Source: Coptis chinensis (lineage: Eukaryota; Streptophyta; Magnoliopsida; Ranunculales; Ranunculaceae). From it: a stretch of 64,000 bases of DNA. Position numbers and translations under genes: made by a program. The stretch is taken from positions 27,856,501-27,920,500 of the forward strand of contig CM027379.1 in assembly GCA_015680905.1 (NCBI GenBank), read 5' to 3'. Shown in pieces: positions 36,714-48,462 of this stretch (its first letter is position 1; each line of letters begins with the position of its first letter). The notes under the pieces are model-generated. The model searched no databases, was not told the DNA's origin, and was given only the letters and a program-made list of their open reading frames with translations.

Positions 36714-39641
36714 GTGAGTAAGAAGGCTTTCTTCTGCAAGTTCTCGGGGTTTTTTTTTTTTTCGCGTGATTAAGTTGAATGAATATCGTTATCTTACCTT
36801 TCCCAAGAGATAACGTAATCCTTCTTATCGGGCCATTTATGTTTTCCTTATTCATAAGTTGTGTCCCATATTCTGAAAATGGACTGGACCAAACAACTAA
36901 ACACCGTATAAGGGGTCTTATACATTATACAGGCTACCCAAATCATGCTGCCAAACAGGCCCATAACGGATTAGTTCGTGCAGAAATTCCAAATCCATCT
37001 ATAGAGCCTGAGTTATTTAACATTGTCTTGAAGCATATGATTCACGGGCCATGTGGGAGTCTGAATCCATCTTGCGTTTGCATGAAGGATGGAAAATGCA
37101 AAAAAAACTTTCCAAAGGATTTTGCAAGTGTTACATTGCAAGGTACCGATTCCTATCCGATATATTGACGAAGAAACAATGGCCGAGTTGTCCGTCTTCA
37201 TCATGGCACACAGGAGATCGATAATTGGTGGGTAGTTCCTTACAATCCCTGGCTCCTGAAGAAATATGACTGTCATATTAATGTCGAGATCTGCTCTAGC
37301 ATCAAAAGCGTCAAATATTTATACAAATTGTCTACAAAGGAGGAGATCGTGTTTCTATGGAGGTCTCTTCGGAATCGAACAATGATAGAGACGAGATAAA
37401 ACAATATGTAGATGGTCGTTGGATATGCCCACATGAAGCTTTATGGAGAATATATATGTTTCCCCTGAACAGAATGTATCTTTCTGTTTATACCTTACAG
37501 ATTCACCTTCCCAACATGCAACAGGTGACTTTCACAGATGGTCAGGACCTTCAAGTGCTGATGAGTGATGAAAAAACGTCACACACAATGTTAACAGAAT
37601 ATTTTCGTATGAATGGTATTGATCCTGAAGCAAGAAAGTATCTGTATCAAGAATTCCCGGAACATTATACATGGTGCAAGCAGCTCAAAGTTTAGCGTAA
37701 AAGAGGAAACAAAAACCGGGTTATTGGAAGGCTCTCCAATGTGTCTCCTTCTGAGGGTGATAGATATTACTTAAGATTGATGCTAAATCATGTTCGAGGC
37801 ACCACGTCTTTCCAAGATCTTCTACGAGTTGGCTCCACAAGACACACAACGTTTAAAAGTGCTGCTGAACATCTTGGTCTACTCAAAGCTGACAGTGCCA
37901 TTCGAGATTCATTACTTGAGGCGTCAGTCGTACACATGCCCTCTGCCATGAGAAGATTATTTGTGACGATATTAGTTCACATTAATCCCATTGGAGTAAG
38001 AAAATTGTGGGACGAATTTCACTCATTTATGATGGAGGATTATGCCTTAAGAAGCTCTGGTAATGCGGTCAATCTTTTGCTCAGTGACCTTGAGGCTTCA
38101 TTGAATGAACTTGGTAGACAAATATCTGATTTCGATCTCCCGTCTCGATGTGTTGATCTCGTAGAAGGGCCCCGTATCCCAAGTTCAATTGTTGAAGAGC
38201 GCTCTGTACCAATACTTGTTGAGGATCTATCTTTATATGACAAAATGAATTCTGGCCAGAGATATGCATTTGACAGTATAATGACTTCTATAAAAAAGAA
38301 AGAGAATTATGTATACTTCATTGATGGTCCAGGTGGAACTGGAAAAACCTTTCTGTATCGTTCCCTCATAGCTTCTTTGAGGAATGACAGACACATAGCA
38401 ATAGGAACTGCTACATCTGGTATAACATCAATAATGATGCCAGGTGGGCGTACCGCTCATTCAAGGGTCAAAATACCAATTCCTACACACTCGAGATCAA
38501 CCTGCACATTCGGCAAAGGATCTGATGTGGCTGCATTACTTCGTGAAGCAAGTGTGTTGATATAGGATGAAGCATCGATGACTCACCGACATGCGTTTGA
38601 AGCATTGGATAGATCCTTACAAGACATTTTTGATAACAGTTTACCTTTCGGAGGGAAAATGGTTGTAATTAGAGGCGATTTTCGGCAGTTACTTCCTGTC
38701 GTCAGCCATGGCACAAGAAGCCAGACTATTGATGCATGCATTACCAATTCCCCTTTGTGGCAACATGTACATATCTTGCGTCTCACTAAAAACATGCGGG
38801 CCATAACTGATCATCTGTTTTCGAATCTATTATTGCGAATAGGAGATGGTACAGAAACTTATGTATCAGGCAATATGATAAGACTTCCCGATGATATAGT
38901 CATTCCATGGGAAGATGACCTATCTCTAAACCGCCTTATAAATGAAATCTTCCCGCATTTGCAGTCAAATGTACATGACAGCAAGTACATGATAGATAGA
39001 GCTTTGATAACTCCATTGAACAAGAATGTGGACTTACTTAACCATGAAGTCATTAATATATTTCTTGGTCAGGAACTCACGTACTACTCTTTCGACTATG
39101 TTGAGAATGACGCCCGTAATTTGTATCCTCTGGAGTTTTTGCATTCTATGTCTCCTGGTGAGTTACCACCCCATGAATTAACTTTGAAGTTGGGATCACC
39201 CATAATACTCCTAAGGAACCTTGATCCAAAAAATGGATTATGAAATGGCACAAGGATGTTGTGCCGTAGATTCTATCAAAATCTTATTTATGTAGAAATT
39301 ATCACTGGAAGTTTCTCTGGCACGCCTGCTTTATTAAATAGGATTCCTTTAAAATCCTCTGATGATGCTAGGGTCCCATTTTGCCTTACCCAAAAACAGT
39401 TTCCAGTAAGGTTAAGTTGTGCACTTACTATTAACAAGTCACAGGCCGGGCCAAACCTTACCTCATGTCGGTGTATATTTGCCGGAGCATGTCTTCAGCC
39501 ATGGACAACTATTTGTCGTGCTCTCAAGGGGTATATCAAGGCAGACGACAAGGGTTTTAGTAAAGAATGGTTCTCTCATTGATCATCCTGGTATTCACAC
39601 GAGGAACGTGGTATACAAAGAAGTACTACAACGATCTTCCT

Positions 39642-40200
39642 AAATATTAGTTCGAGTTTTTAGTAAAGGTAATATCCAAGTCCTACCTGTTATTATTATT
39701 ATTATTATTATTATTAATATTTGTATGCTAATAATCCTACGTATGTTGAATCCACTCTATATCCAGCTACCTGCTACCACAACTCAATGACAATATGCTG
39801 GTGCATTCAGTATCTTTTTTGCGAGGCAGCAAACCGATTTGTAAATATAAGGAGCATGGTTAAAAAATCTAGTCGCAATGCAAGCTTAGCAAGTCTGTAA
39901 GTCTATTTACACCAGCGATGGCAATAACACCTTTTGCAGGTTCTTTTGTTCCTCTGTTCATATAAATATACACATGAACCTGTAACTACATTACTTCATT
40001 TCTTCACAAGTGATTCTACAGACGCTAGGGTCATAATGAGAATACATTATGCTAGTGGCTTTTCAAATGGTTGCATTGTTGACCTATTGAGCCCAGCCGC
40101 ATATATGTTTGCAAGTGTGAAATCTGAGATATACCCCCCTTTATTATAGTTATTGGGATTTTGCTAGTTTGTTTTTTATTGATATGCCCTCTGATATTTA
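39642..40200. other. Helitron interior after the helicase gene
   Basis: Non-coding, with a (TTA)n microsatellite at about 39693-39717. A 71-codon open frame at 39934-40149 has no recognisable domain. No host gene match seen. Confidence 0.45.
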
Positions 40201-41463
40201 TGTAGGAACTGTTATTTCAGAATGAATAGTTCTACAAACCGCGAAAACCCACGCATAGCGGAATTAATGGGGTTCACCGTTTTAGATAGAAAACATACCT
40301 TTTAGTTCCGGTTTTGATAACTTTGAGAATCCAAGCTTTATGAATCCGAATCAACAATCAACCCCTTGATCTTCTGTTGTATTCCTTTAGAATAGATTGG
40401 ACGTTGTGTGGACAACGATCTACTAACCCTTTTTTTTTCTCACAAAGCTAGATCCAATTTTGGATCTATCTTTCCTTGCCTCTTTTTTTAATCCAGTGAA
40501 TAGTGAATTTCGGCCAGAGAGAGAGTATTCTATTTATAGGCTACAACAGGGACCATGAGGAGAAATTAGGGTTGGGCCTCCTGACGGGATTGGGCTTCCC
40601 ATGTTCGCCCAGAACACACGGCCCAAGTCCGTCAACAAATGGCTTATTCCACTAAAGGCCATTGTTGCACTACCGTCCTAATCCCAAATTACGTGTCAGC
40701 GTTTATGGACTCCATATTATATGCTCGTTGATTTCCCTGTGTTTAAAATATCGAATGCTCGTTGATTAATTCAAGTTACTGACAACTACATTAATCAACT
40801 TCTTATGTCCTTGAGTAGTACCACTCAACCTTATTGTCATGTTGGAATAAATCCACCTGCAGGGTTTACATGACAATCTTTTTGAGCTCCTCAAGGGGAC
40901 ATCATCAACCCGACTTCCTGCGGGTCACGGATTACTTCTATAATCAACAGCACACCTTACATACAATGTCATTACCCAATCCATCGAGTTTGTTGATTCA
41001 CAAATGAATCTCACTCATTGATGATTTAAAGCAATGTATAATGCACGTAAGTGCCCGTTATTATATCCGGATTAAGAGGACAAACATCCATAATAACAGA
41101 AGCGTTTGTTCTCTTATACAGTCAATATAAAGAGAAACAACCTCACTTGGTCTTGTTTAATACACACAAAGTGTACTAGTGTACCTATAGTCAAGATAGA
41201 CTAATACCAAATTATACTACAACCGTACCAATGATTTGTCCAAATCCATCTAGGTTGTGAACGATTACTTATACTTTGTAAGGTACTGATGATATGATCT
41301 TCTGTGTGTTCACACCATATTATCTACAACATAAAGTATTAGACACATGCATATAACTAATAACATATATAATATGCGTAACATTTGCCCATATGATTCT
41401 CATTTAAAAAATGAAGAATTAGAGTTAATACAAAAGTAATGCTTTTAGTATATAACCCTATCA
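40201..41463 (-). repeat. 3' LTR of copia element 1
   Basis: 1263 bp. Contains a minus-strand TATA box CCTATAAATA at 40531-40540. Aligns end to end with 45651-46916. Confidence 0.92.
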
Positions 41464-41667
41464 ATCTCCTACTTATACTCAAAGCATTGCTTTTTAGTAT
41501 ACTACTAGCAAATCTCCCACTTATACTTAAAGCTATGCTGCCAAGCATCTGATTCCCATCCCTCAACATCTTTGTCAAGGGGGGTCAGCTAGGTTACCTT
41601 CTGATGCTATCTTGGTAACATAAACATCTCCTCTTTTCTAGGTGGTACTTGCGCTCAATGTGTTTAC

Positions 41668-42762
41668 TTGCTTACAAGAAGTTTCGGACCCAAAACTGAT
41701 TCTTTGGCTGCCTCAGTGGCTGCCACATATTCAGCTTCCATGGTGGAGTCAGACAATCATTTTTGCTTGACACTCCTCCATACTATGGTTCCACCTCATA
41801 AGGTAAACACACAACCTAAGGTAGGCTTACTCTTGTCCCTATCTGACCCTTCAGCACCCTCCACACCGAGAAGTAGTAAGCCACGATAGTGTGGACGTTT
41901 ACCATTCTTCATTCATGGAAATACTTTTAGGAGTTCACGATAGTGTAGACTGTATACCCTAAGGGAACCAAACTATCTGCATGGTATACTAACATATAAT
42001 CCTTAGTCCTTTTCAGGTACTTCAGTATATGTTTTACCGCAGTCCAGTGCCCTTGTCCTGGGTTCTTCTGATATCTGCTAACCATGCCAACGGTAAAGCA
42101 GATGTCTAGCCTCGTGCATAGCATGGCGTTCATTAAGCTTCCTACAGCCGAAGCATAAGGAACCGCTTTTATGTCCTCTATCTCTTTTGGTGTCTTGGGA
42201 CACATATCCTTTGATAGAGGAACTCCATGCCTGAAAGGCAAGAAACCTTTCTTGGAGATAAGCACAACATCCTTTTCTTGCGATCTCTTATAATTTTGAT
42301 CCCAAGGACGTGATCCGCTTCTCCCAAGTCTTTCATATCAAATAGTTTGGATAACCTTACCTTTATGTCTGTCAACACTTTCACATTGTTTCCAATAAGT
42401 AAGATGTCATCTACATAAAGCACAAGAATTACCACTATGTTTCCATCAAATTTCTTGTACAAAACAAGATGCTCTTGACTTTTTTCAATGAATTCTTCTG
42501 GTTGCTCCATATAGATGGTTTCCTCAAGACTTCCATTAAGAAAAGCTATCTTGACATCCATTTTATAGACCCACTTGCATCCAATGGGGTTTATACCATT
42601 GGGTGGCTCTACAAGCTCCCAGATCTGATTAGAATCCATAGATTCCATCTCAGAATTCATTGCCTTTTGCCAAGATATTTCATCTCTATCTTGGAGTGCT
42701 TCATTGTAGGTCCAGGGATCAAGATCTTGGTTATCAGAGGTTATGTCTAAAGACATTCCCAA
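41668..42762 (-). pseudogene. RT and RNase H remnants of copia element 1
   Basis: RT pieces: QKAMNSEMESMDSNQIWELV, GCKWVYK joined directly to MDVKIAFLNGSLEE (the roughly 80 residues normally between them are gone), YVDD at 42406-42417, LGEADHVLGIKI, YASAVGSLMNAML. RNase H remnant: DSTMEAEYVAATEAAKES at about 41690-41755, with a stop just before it. About 560 bp separate this from gag, too little for protease and integrase, so the element is a deletion derivative needing help in trans. Confidence 0.83.
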
Positions 42763-43329
42763 ACCAATCTACCTGTTAGGTTGTCTAACAACCCTCCCAC
42801 TACGACGAAGCACCTCTTGTTTTTTTTTGTATGCATTGGTGACACGTTGTGGTTCCTATTCTTGTACAATTGGTACTGAAGTAGTTTAATGTCTCTCCTC
42901 TCAATACTTCTAGAATAATACTACTTGGGGTAAAATTTAATGCACTGTGGGTGGAATAAGATTAATGATGTATAAATTGCCTTCTAATGCACCAGAATAG
43001 ATAAAAGGTTTATTTTTCTTAATGATAATCTTGTCATTTAAAAGAAACATAATATCCATCCTTAATTAACATAGAAACTGAAATCAAGTTCTTTCTAAAA
43101 TTAGGCACATAAAGACAATTCTTTAACACCTTAGTCTTATTTCTACCAAAAGATAAATAAACATCTCCCACTGCAACAACTACTTCTTTCGTAGCATCTC
43201 CAAAGATATGGCAATCTCTCCAGCACTAAGTTTTCTGGTTTCCTGGAACCTCTGCAACGAAATGCAGATATGGTTAGTGGTTCCCGTATCTACACACTAG
43301 GTACTGGTAGATAACACCGCTAAACATGT

Positions 43330-43902
43330 TTAAACTACTAGTGCATGAGACTTACCTCCATTATTCTCTTTGTTGAGAAGAGGACAATCTGGCTTCCAGT
43401 GTCCTGACTGCTTGCACTTGTAGCATTTGCCCTTAGGCTTTTTCACAGCTCCTTGAGGCCTCATGCCCTTCTTTGCCATATTCTTATGCTTCTGAACATT
43501 ATTCTTCTTCTTTCCGCCATTAAGCGTAGAAGTAGAAACCTTCTCAGTTGCATAAACCTGAACATAACTCTGCTTAAAGAGACTCTCAGTTGATTGAAGT
43601 TCTGTCATCAGTTCCGCCCAAGAATACAACCTTTTGTTCATATTGTAGTTAAGGCGGAACGGTTCAAACCTCTCAGGCAGTGTCATGAGAATGATATCGA
43701 CCTGCGTTTCCGCATCAATATCAGCTCCAAGGATCTCCAACTCATTCAGATAAGCCATCATCCTGAGTATATAATCCCTTATAGGAGTCCCTTCAGTCAT
43801 AGTTGTGGTCATCAAGTTTTTCATGACAGTTTGCTTAGCAGCCCTATTCTGGTGTCCGAAGAGTTCCTTGAGATTGGGCATCATATCATAAGCCGTGGTC
43901 AT
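43330..43902 (-). pseudogene. gag of copia element 1 (5' truncated)
   Basis: UBN2-type Gag: PNLKELFGHQNRAAKQTVMK, YLNELEILGADIDAETQVDI, LPERFEPFRLNYNMNK, then the CCHC knuckle CYKCKQSGHWKPDC. The N-terminus upstream of 43902 is out of frame. Structural protein; probably not translated as a full product. Confidence 0.85.
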
Positions 43903-45650
43903 GGCCTGATGCTGATGTTGTTAAAGACACCCGACATAGATGCTAGAATGTAAACAATCATGACACCTCATTTGCCTTGTTCCACTTCTTATATGCTTTT
44001 TCTCCTCTTCTCAAAGATTATCTTGGGGCTTAGGTGGGCATTCCTCATTGAGTACATATTTGTACTCTTCAGCCAGATCAACACGATATCCAAGTTGCGT
44101 TTCGATCTATGTAATTAGGGCCAAGAAGTTTGTTTTCCTTAAGAATAGTTGCTAGTGGGTTGAAAGTAACCATTTTGAAAAACCCGAGAATCACATAAAA
44201 ATAACTATTATGTAGGGCAAAAACTTCTAGAGTTAATAACAAAAAAATTAATTAATCAACCCATCACTTGTACCCTCCACACCAGAAGTAGTAAGCCGCG
44301 ATAGTGTGGACATTTACCATTCTACATTCGTGGAAATACTTTTGGAGTTAACTTAAAAATCAATTAATTAACCCAAGACCCTACACACACCGAGATGTAG
44401 TAAGCCCGCGATAGTGTGGGCGTTTACCCTATCTACATTAGGTGTAGAGAGGTTTTTCCTATTAGTTCTACTTCGTCAACTTAACAAAGACACCACTCGT
44501 TAAAGTGGACACATGCCATCTAGACAAGTAAAACTAAAATCTTGACCTTCTTTGGTCCTACAAATAATAGCAGTGACTCTGATGGGGAGGATACCATTAC
44601 TTGCATCTAAGTGTATACCATTACTCAACTTCTTAGTCCATTATTTGTAATGAATCCCTTCAGATGGAGAAGTGAATCCATATATTAATAACTTCATATA
44701 GTTGTTCTTTAGAAGTTTGTTCTGGTAATCTGTAATTAGACTCATCCGATATGGAGGAAGGCACTACAACCGACGCGCAAGTATAATTACATTACTAACA
44801 AACCAGTAATGGAGACCGTGGGATTTATACGAAACTAAATTCCCGCTCCCACTTAGTTATTTAGAACTGATGATCATTCTGTTTACTGGTCATGCCTATG
44901 TCCATGTTATCTATTATTCATGTGGGCTTAGTTTTTAACAAACATCCACAAATAAAAATATGCATATAGAATAAGCAAATATGAACAATAAAATGGAAAA
45001 TAAATTCCCAACTGTTATGGCCCATATTCATTGCTCCATCCTGTTCGCCGAACTCTTTTAGTTGCCTTCACAAAATTCGGCTAGAAATCGTGACTTGTTT
45101 CCTTCACTGGAAACCTCACGAAATCACTTCATAGACCCCCGAACAGCAAACAAAAAAAATCTCATTATAGAGAAAAAAAATTTCTCTTTCTGCCTTGAAG
45201 GGTGCGACCTGCGCTCCAAATATACCTGTATAGGGCGCATGGCGCACTCATACCTTCAGCGACTTCGGGTGCATCAGTAGCGACCAGCTCCACTTTTCTG
45301 TCAAAGCGGCGTGGCACGCTTTTACTTCGGTTTTCTCTTTTTACGGCGTTAAAGGCGCGACCCGGCCTCAGAGAAAAATTCAGATCCAGATTTCGACCAA
45401 TCCCAATCTTGATCTTTTGATCTTTACAATAGATTACATCAATGATAAAAACAATAACACGATACATAACGTGATTTAAATTACATCCATTGATAATCAA
45501 AACTTGTAAAAATGATAAATTTTTCATAAAATAAAAAACGATCAATTTCTTTCCAGAAATCATTCTGACCATAACAGTTGGTTTAGATGCCTGCAAAACC
45601 ATGTTAGAACAGTTCTACATCTACCAACATCTACTTGCTCTGATACCAAT

Positions 45651-46916
45651 TGTAGGAACCGTTATTTTATAATGAATAGTTCTACAAACCGCGAAAACCC
45701 ACGCACAGCGGAATTAATGGGGTTCACAGTTTTGGATAGAAAACATACATTTTAGATCCGGTTTTGATAACTCTGAGAATCCAAGCTTTATGAATCCGAA
45801 TCAATAATCAACCCCTTGATCTTCTGCTGTATTCCTTTAGAATAGATTGGACGTTGTGTGGACAACGATCTACCAACTTTTTTTTTTCTTACAAAGCTAG
45901 ATCCAATTTTGGATCTATCTTTCCTTGCCTCTTTTTCTAATCCAGTGAATAGTGAATTTCGGCCAGAGAGAGAGTATTCTATTTATAGGATACAACAAGG
46001 ACCATGAGGAGAAATTAGGGTTGGGCCTCCTGACGGGCTTGGGCTTCCCATGTTCACCCAGAACAGACGGCCCAAGTCCGTCAACAAATAACTTATTCTA
46101 CTAATGGCTATTGTTGCACTACCGTCCTAATCCCAAATAATGTGTCAGCGTTTATGGGCTCCATATTATATGCTCGTTGATCTCCTCGTGTTTAAGATAT
46201 CGAATGTCCGTTAGTTAAGTTAAGTTACTGACAACTACATTAATCAACTTCTTATGTCCTTGAGTAGTACCACTCAACCTCATTGTCATGTCGGAATAAA
46301 TCCACCTGCAGGGTTTACATAACAATCTTTTTGAGCTCCTCAAGGGGACATCATCAACCCGACTTCCTGTGGGTCACGGATTCCTTCTATAATCATCATC
46401 ACACCTTACATACAATGACATTACCCAATCCATCGAGTTTGTTGATTCACAAATGAATCTCACTCATTGATGATTTAAAGCAATGTACAATGCACGTAAG
46501 TGCCCGTTATTATATCCGGATTAAGAGGACAAACATCCATAATAACAGAGGCATTTGTTCTCTTATACAGTCAGTATAAAGAGAAACAACCTCACTTGGT
46601 CCTATTCAATACACACAAAGTGTACTAGTGTAATCCTATAGTCAAGATAGACTAATACTAGATTATATTACAACCGTATTAATGGTTTGTCCAAATCCAT
46701 CTAGGTTGTGAACGATTACTTATACTTTATAAGGTACTGATGATATGATCTTACATTATTGTTCACACCATATCATCTACAATATAAAGTATTAGACACA
46801 TGCATATAACTAATAACATATATAATATGCATAACATTTGCCCATATGATTCTCATTCAAAAAATGAAGAATTAGAGTTAATACAAAAGTAATGCTTTTA
46901 GTATATAACCCTATCA
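45651..46916 (-). repeat. 5' LTR of copia element 1
   Basis: 1266 bp, starts TGTAGGAACC and ends CCCTATCA on the plus strand; next to the tRNA-iMet PBS at 45637-45648. RPL7-like sequence begins only 14 bp outside its end. Confidence 0.92.
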
Positions 46917-46929
46917 GTTTCTCTATAGT

Positions 46930-47660
46930 ATCAATGCGATGGACCCAAATACCAAAAGTATTTTGCAACTCCTCCGTTTGAGACAGGTAAAGACAATTGA
47001 AATTCTGATTCCAAATTTCTCTTGATCAGGCATGTGTTAAGCATAAAGATGTATCTTTTTTGCAGATATTCAATGGCATCTTCCTTAAAGTTAACAAGGC
47101 GACTGTCAATATGCTGCGTAGGGTTGAATCTTATGTGACATTTAGGTAAATTTAATCTGTTTCCTGACAATTTTTTTTTTAAAAAGTCGACGTAATGGTC
47201 ATTCCCAAAGTTCACAGAAAATAATCCTTCAAGTGTTTAGAGCTCCTTTAACTTATTCCCTAAATTACACATATCCTAATCTAAAAAGCGTGAGGGAACT
47301 GATTTATAAGAGGGCTTATGGAAAGCTGAAAAAGTAGCGCATTGGTTTGACCGATAACTCTATCATGGAACAGGTATGCATTTTAGCTTTTTCCATTTGC
47401 TCGAGTGATTCCTTTGCTTGCCTTCTGACTTGGCTTCCTGGCAGGGACTTTGAAAGTATGGGATAATCTGTGTTGAAGATTTGATTCATGAGATCATGAC
47501 TGTAGGACCTCATTTCAGGGAACCAAACAACTTCTTATGGCCTTTCCAGTTGATTGCTCCATCAGGTGGAATTAAGAAGAAGAGAAACCACTATGTTGAA
47601 GGTGGAGATGCTAGAAATAGGAAAGATTACATCAATAAGCTCATAAGGCGGATGAACTAG
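46930..47660 (+). pseudogene. RPL7: ribosomal protein L7 (uL30) gene fragment with introns
   Basis: Four exons: 46930-46986 (NTKSILQLLRLRQ), 47066-47145 ([20 protein letters not shown]), about 47271-47373 (YPNLKSVRELIYKRAYGKLK), 47456-47660 ([19 protein letters not shown]...[20 protein letters not shown], ending RRMN-stop). This is the C-terminal three quarters of cytosolic 60S protein L7. Introns are retained, so it came from genomic DNA and not through mRNA. Lesions: TAG after GKLKK, a TGA in GL-stop-KYGII, and a lost acceptor before exon 3. The N-terminal exons are absent. It lies inside the Helitron, on the same strand as Rep. Confidence 0.9.
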
Positions 47661-48032
47661 ATAAGGAGCTCATTTTGTCACAGCTATGACTATATGGTTT
47701 CATTTTTCGTTTCGGACACTATGTGGATTTTAATTGCTCATATTATCAGAGCTATGACGATATGGTTTCAGTTTTCATTTTGCAGAGTATTTTTGGATTT
47801 TGATTTAGCTGAGTTCTGCATTAAACTTATTGTTTGTTTGTTGGGATTTTGTTGTTCTCACCTGTCTACCAGTTCTGGGTTCGTATTATGCATTTATAGC
47901 CAATTTCAGATGCTTTTCATATTGGATACAGACATCATTTCTATTCATAGGACATATATGCTCCTATTCTATAAGTAAGTACAATAACTATATATATCCA
48001 CTTCCAATATGAAGTGTGCTTCTTTTAATTTG

Positions 48033-48076
48033 CCGCCCTCTACACAAGTCAGTTGTGTCTTCTGCATATCATCATC
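48033..48076 (+). repeat. 44-bp direct repeat, left of HSP101 fragment
   Basis: CCGCCCTCTACACAAGTCAG... through CATATCATCATC; matches 48419-48462 at about 40 of 44 positions. Confidence 0.88.
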
Positions 48077-48189
48077 AATTTCTTTAATCCGGATCCTCTT
48101 CCGGTACCGAAAGCGGCATCATTCCTCTGCCCATCATTCGGTATCTCAATCGGTATATCGATTTTTTTACCGATGCTTTCGATTCACAA

Positions 48190-48424
48190 GGCCCCCATTC
48201 TTCTCTACGATATGCTAGCTTATCGCCTATTGGTGAAGCATCAATATAGATTGATGAGTTCTCATCTATCTCCCCTCTTATCAACATCTTTGATAACTCA
48301 GTCACCACCTTCTTCTCCAGCCACCTCCTAACTGGCCTTGCACCATAAACTGGATCATAGCTCTTTGACAAGACAACATCCAGGGCAACATCGGACACTG
48401 CTAAAGCAATACCTCTCTCCGCCC
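48190..48424 (-). pseudogene. HSP101/ClpB1 C-terminal fragment
   Basis: Minus strand ERGIALAVSDVALDVVLSKS, YDPVYGARPVRRWLEKKVVT, ELSKMLIRGEIDENSSIYID match the D2-small (C-terminal) domain of cytosolic HSP101/ClpB1, a hexameric AAA+ disaggregase. Only about 75 residues of about 910 are present, with no start and no upstream exons. The piece lies between two 44-bp direct repeats (48033-48076 and 48419-48462). Orientation is opposite to the Helitron genes and to the RPL7 fragment. Confidence 0.88.
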
Positions 48425-48462
48425 TCTACACCAGTTAGTTGTGTCTTCTACGTATCATCATC
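48419..48462 (+). repeat. 44-bp direct repeat, right of HSP101 fragment
   Basis: CCGCCCTCTACACCAGTTAG... through CGTATCATCATC. Overlaps the first few bases of HSP101 homology (GCGGAGAGAGG on the minus strand). Confidence 0.88.

Larger units (their letters stand above)
26567..36962. mobile_element. PIF/Harbinger (Tourist)-like TIR element carrying a nested LTR retrotransposon
   Basis: Left TIR GGCTCTGTTTGGCATCGTGA at 26567; right end reads GGGCCTGTTTGGCAGCATGA on the minus strand from 36962 (16 of 20 identical). A 3-bp duplication ATA flanks it (26564-26566 and 36963-36965). Removing the element with one ATA restores the Helitron Rep frame exactly across the junction, which fixes the boundaries. 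Without the nested element the TIR element is about 683 bp, AT-rich and without coding capacity, so a MITE. Three-base duplication and TIR sequence fit PIF/Harbinger; the TSD ATA differs from the usual TWA. Confidence 0.82.
23442..39641 (+). pseudogene. Helitron Rep/PIF1-like helicase gene, broken
   Basis: ATG at 23442 (MAANLDANQL). N-terminal part: charged 50-codon repeat, then small exons. A zinc-type region (C-x2-C...CC...H) lies near 25010-25080. The Helitron_like_N domain runs about 25900-26566 and 36966-37350, with introns near 25788-25899 and 26082-26182. The HUH motif PHAHFLL is at 26503-26520. The two-tyrosine motif near 37310 has lost one base (KYLYK then out of frame). The helicase follows: Walker A GPGGTGKT (38326-38349); Walker B reads I-stop-DEASM because TGG became TAG (38563-38565); GDFRQLLPVV; C-terminal SHGQLFVVLSRG. 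Other stops: 26536 TGA, 37166 TGA, 37693 TAG, 39241 TGA, and a frameshift near 39445. The 10.4-kb insertion at 26567 splits Rep. Rep nicks and joins DNA; the helicase unwinds it in rolling-circle transposition. Confidence 0.92.
40201..46916 (-). mobile_element. Ty1/copia LTR retrotransposon 1, internally deleted
   Basis: LTRs 40201-41463 and 45651-46916, nearly identical by eye, with TG...CA ends. The PBS for initiator tRNA-Met (TGGTATCAGAGC, minus strand) is at 45637-45648. Interior: gag with a zinc knuckle, then only short RT and RNase H pieces; protease and integrase are essentially absent and part of RT is missing. The flanking pentamers differ (ATTTA versus GTTTC), so no clean target duplication is seen. 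Confidence 0.9.

Noticed and set aside
46931..47215. 94-codon minus-strand frame as a gene
   Set aside because: Antisense of RPL7 exons 1-2, which show clear homology on the plus strand.
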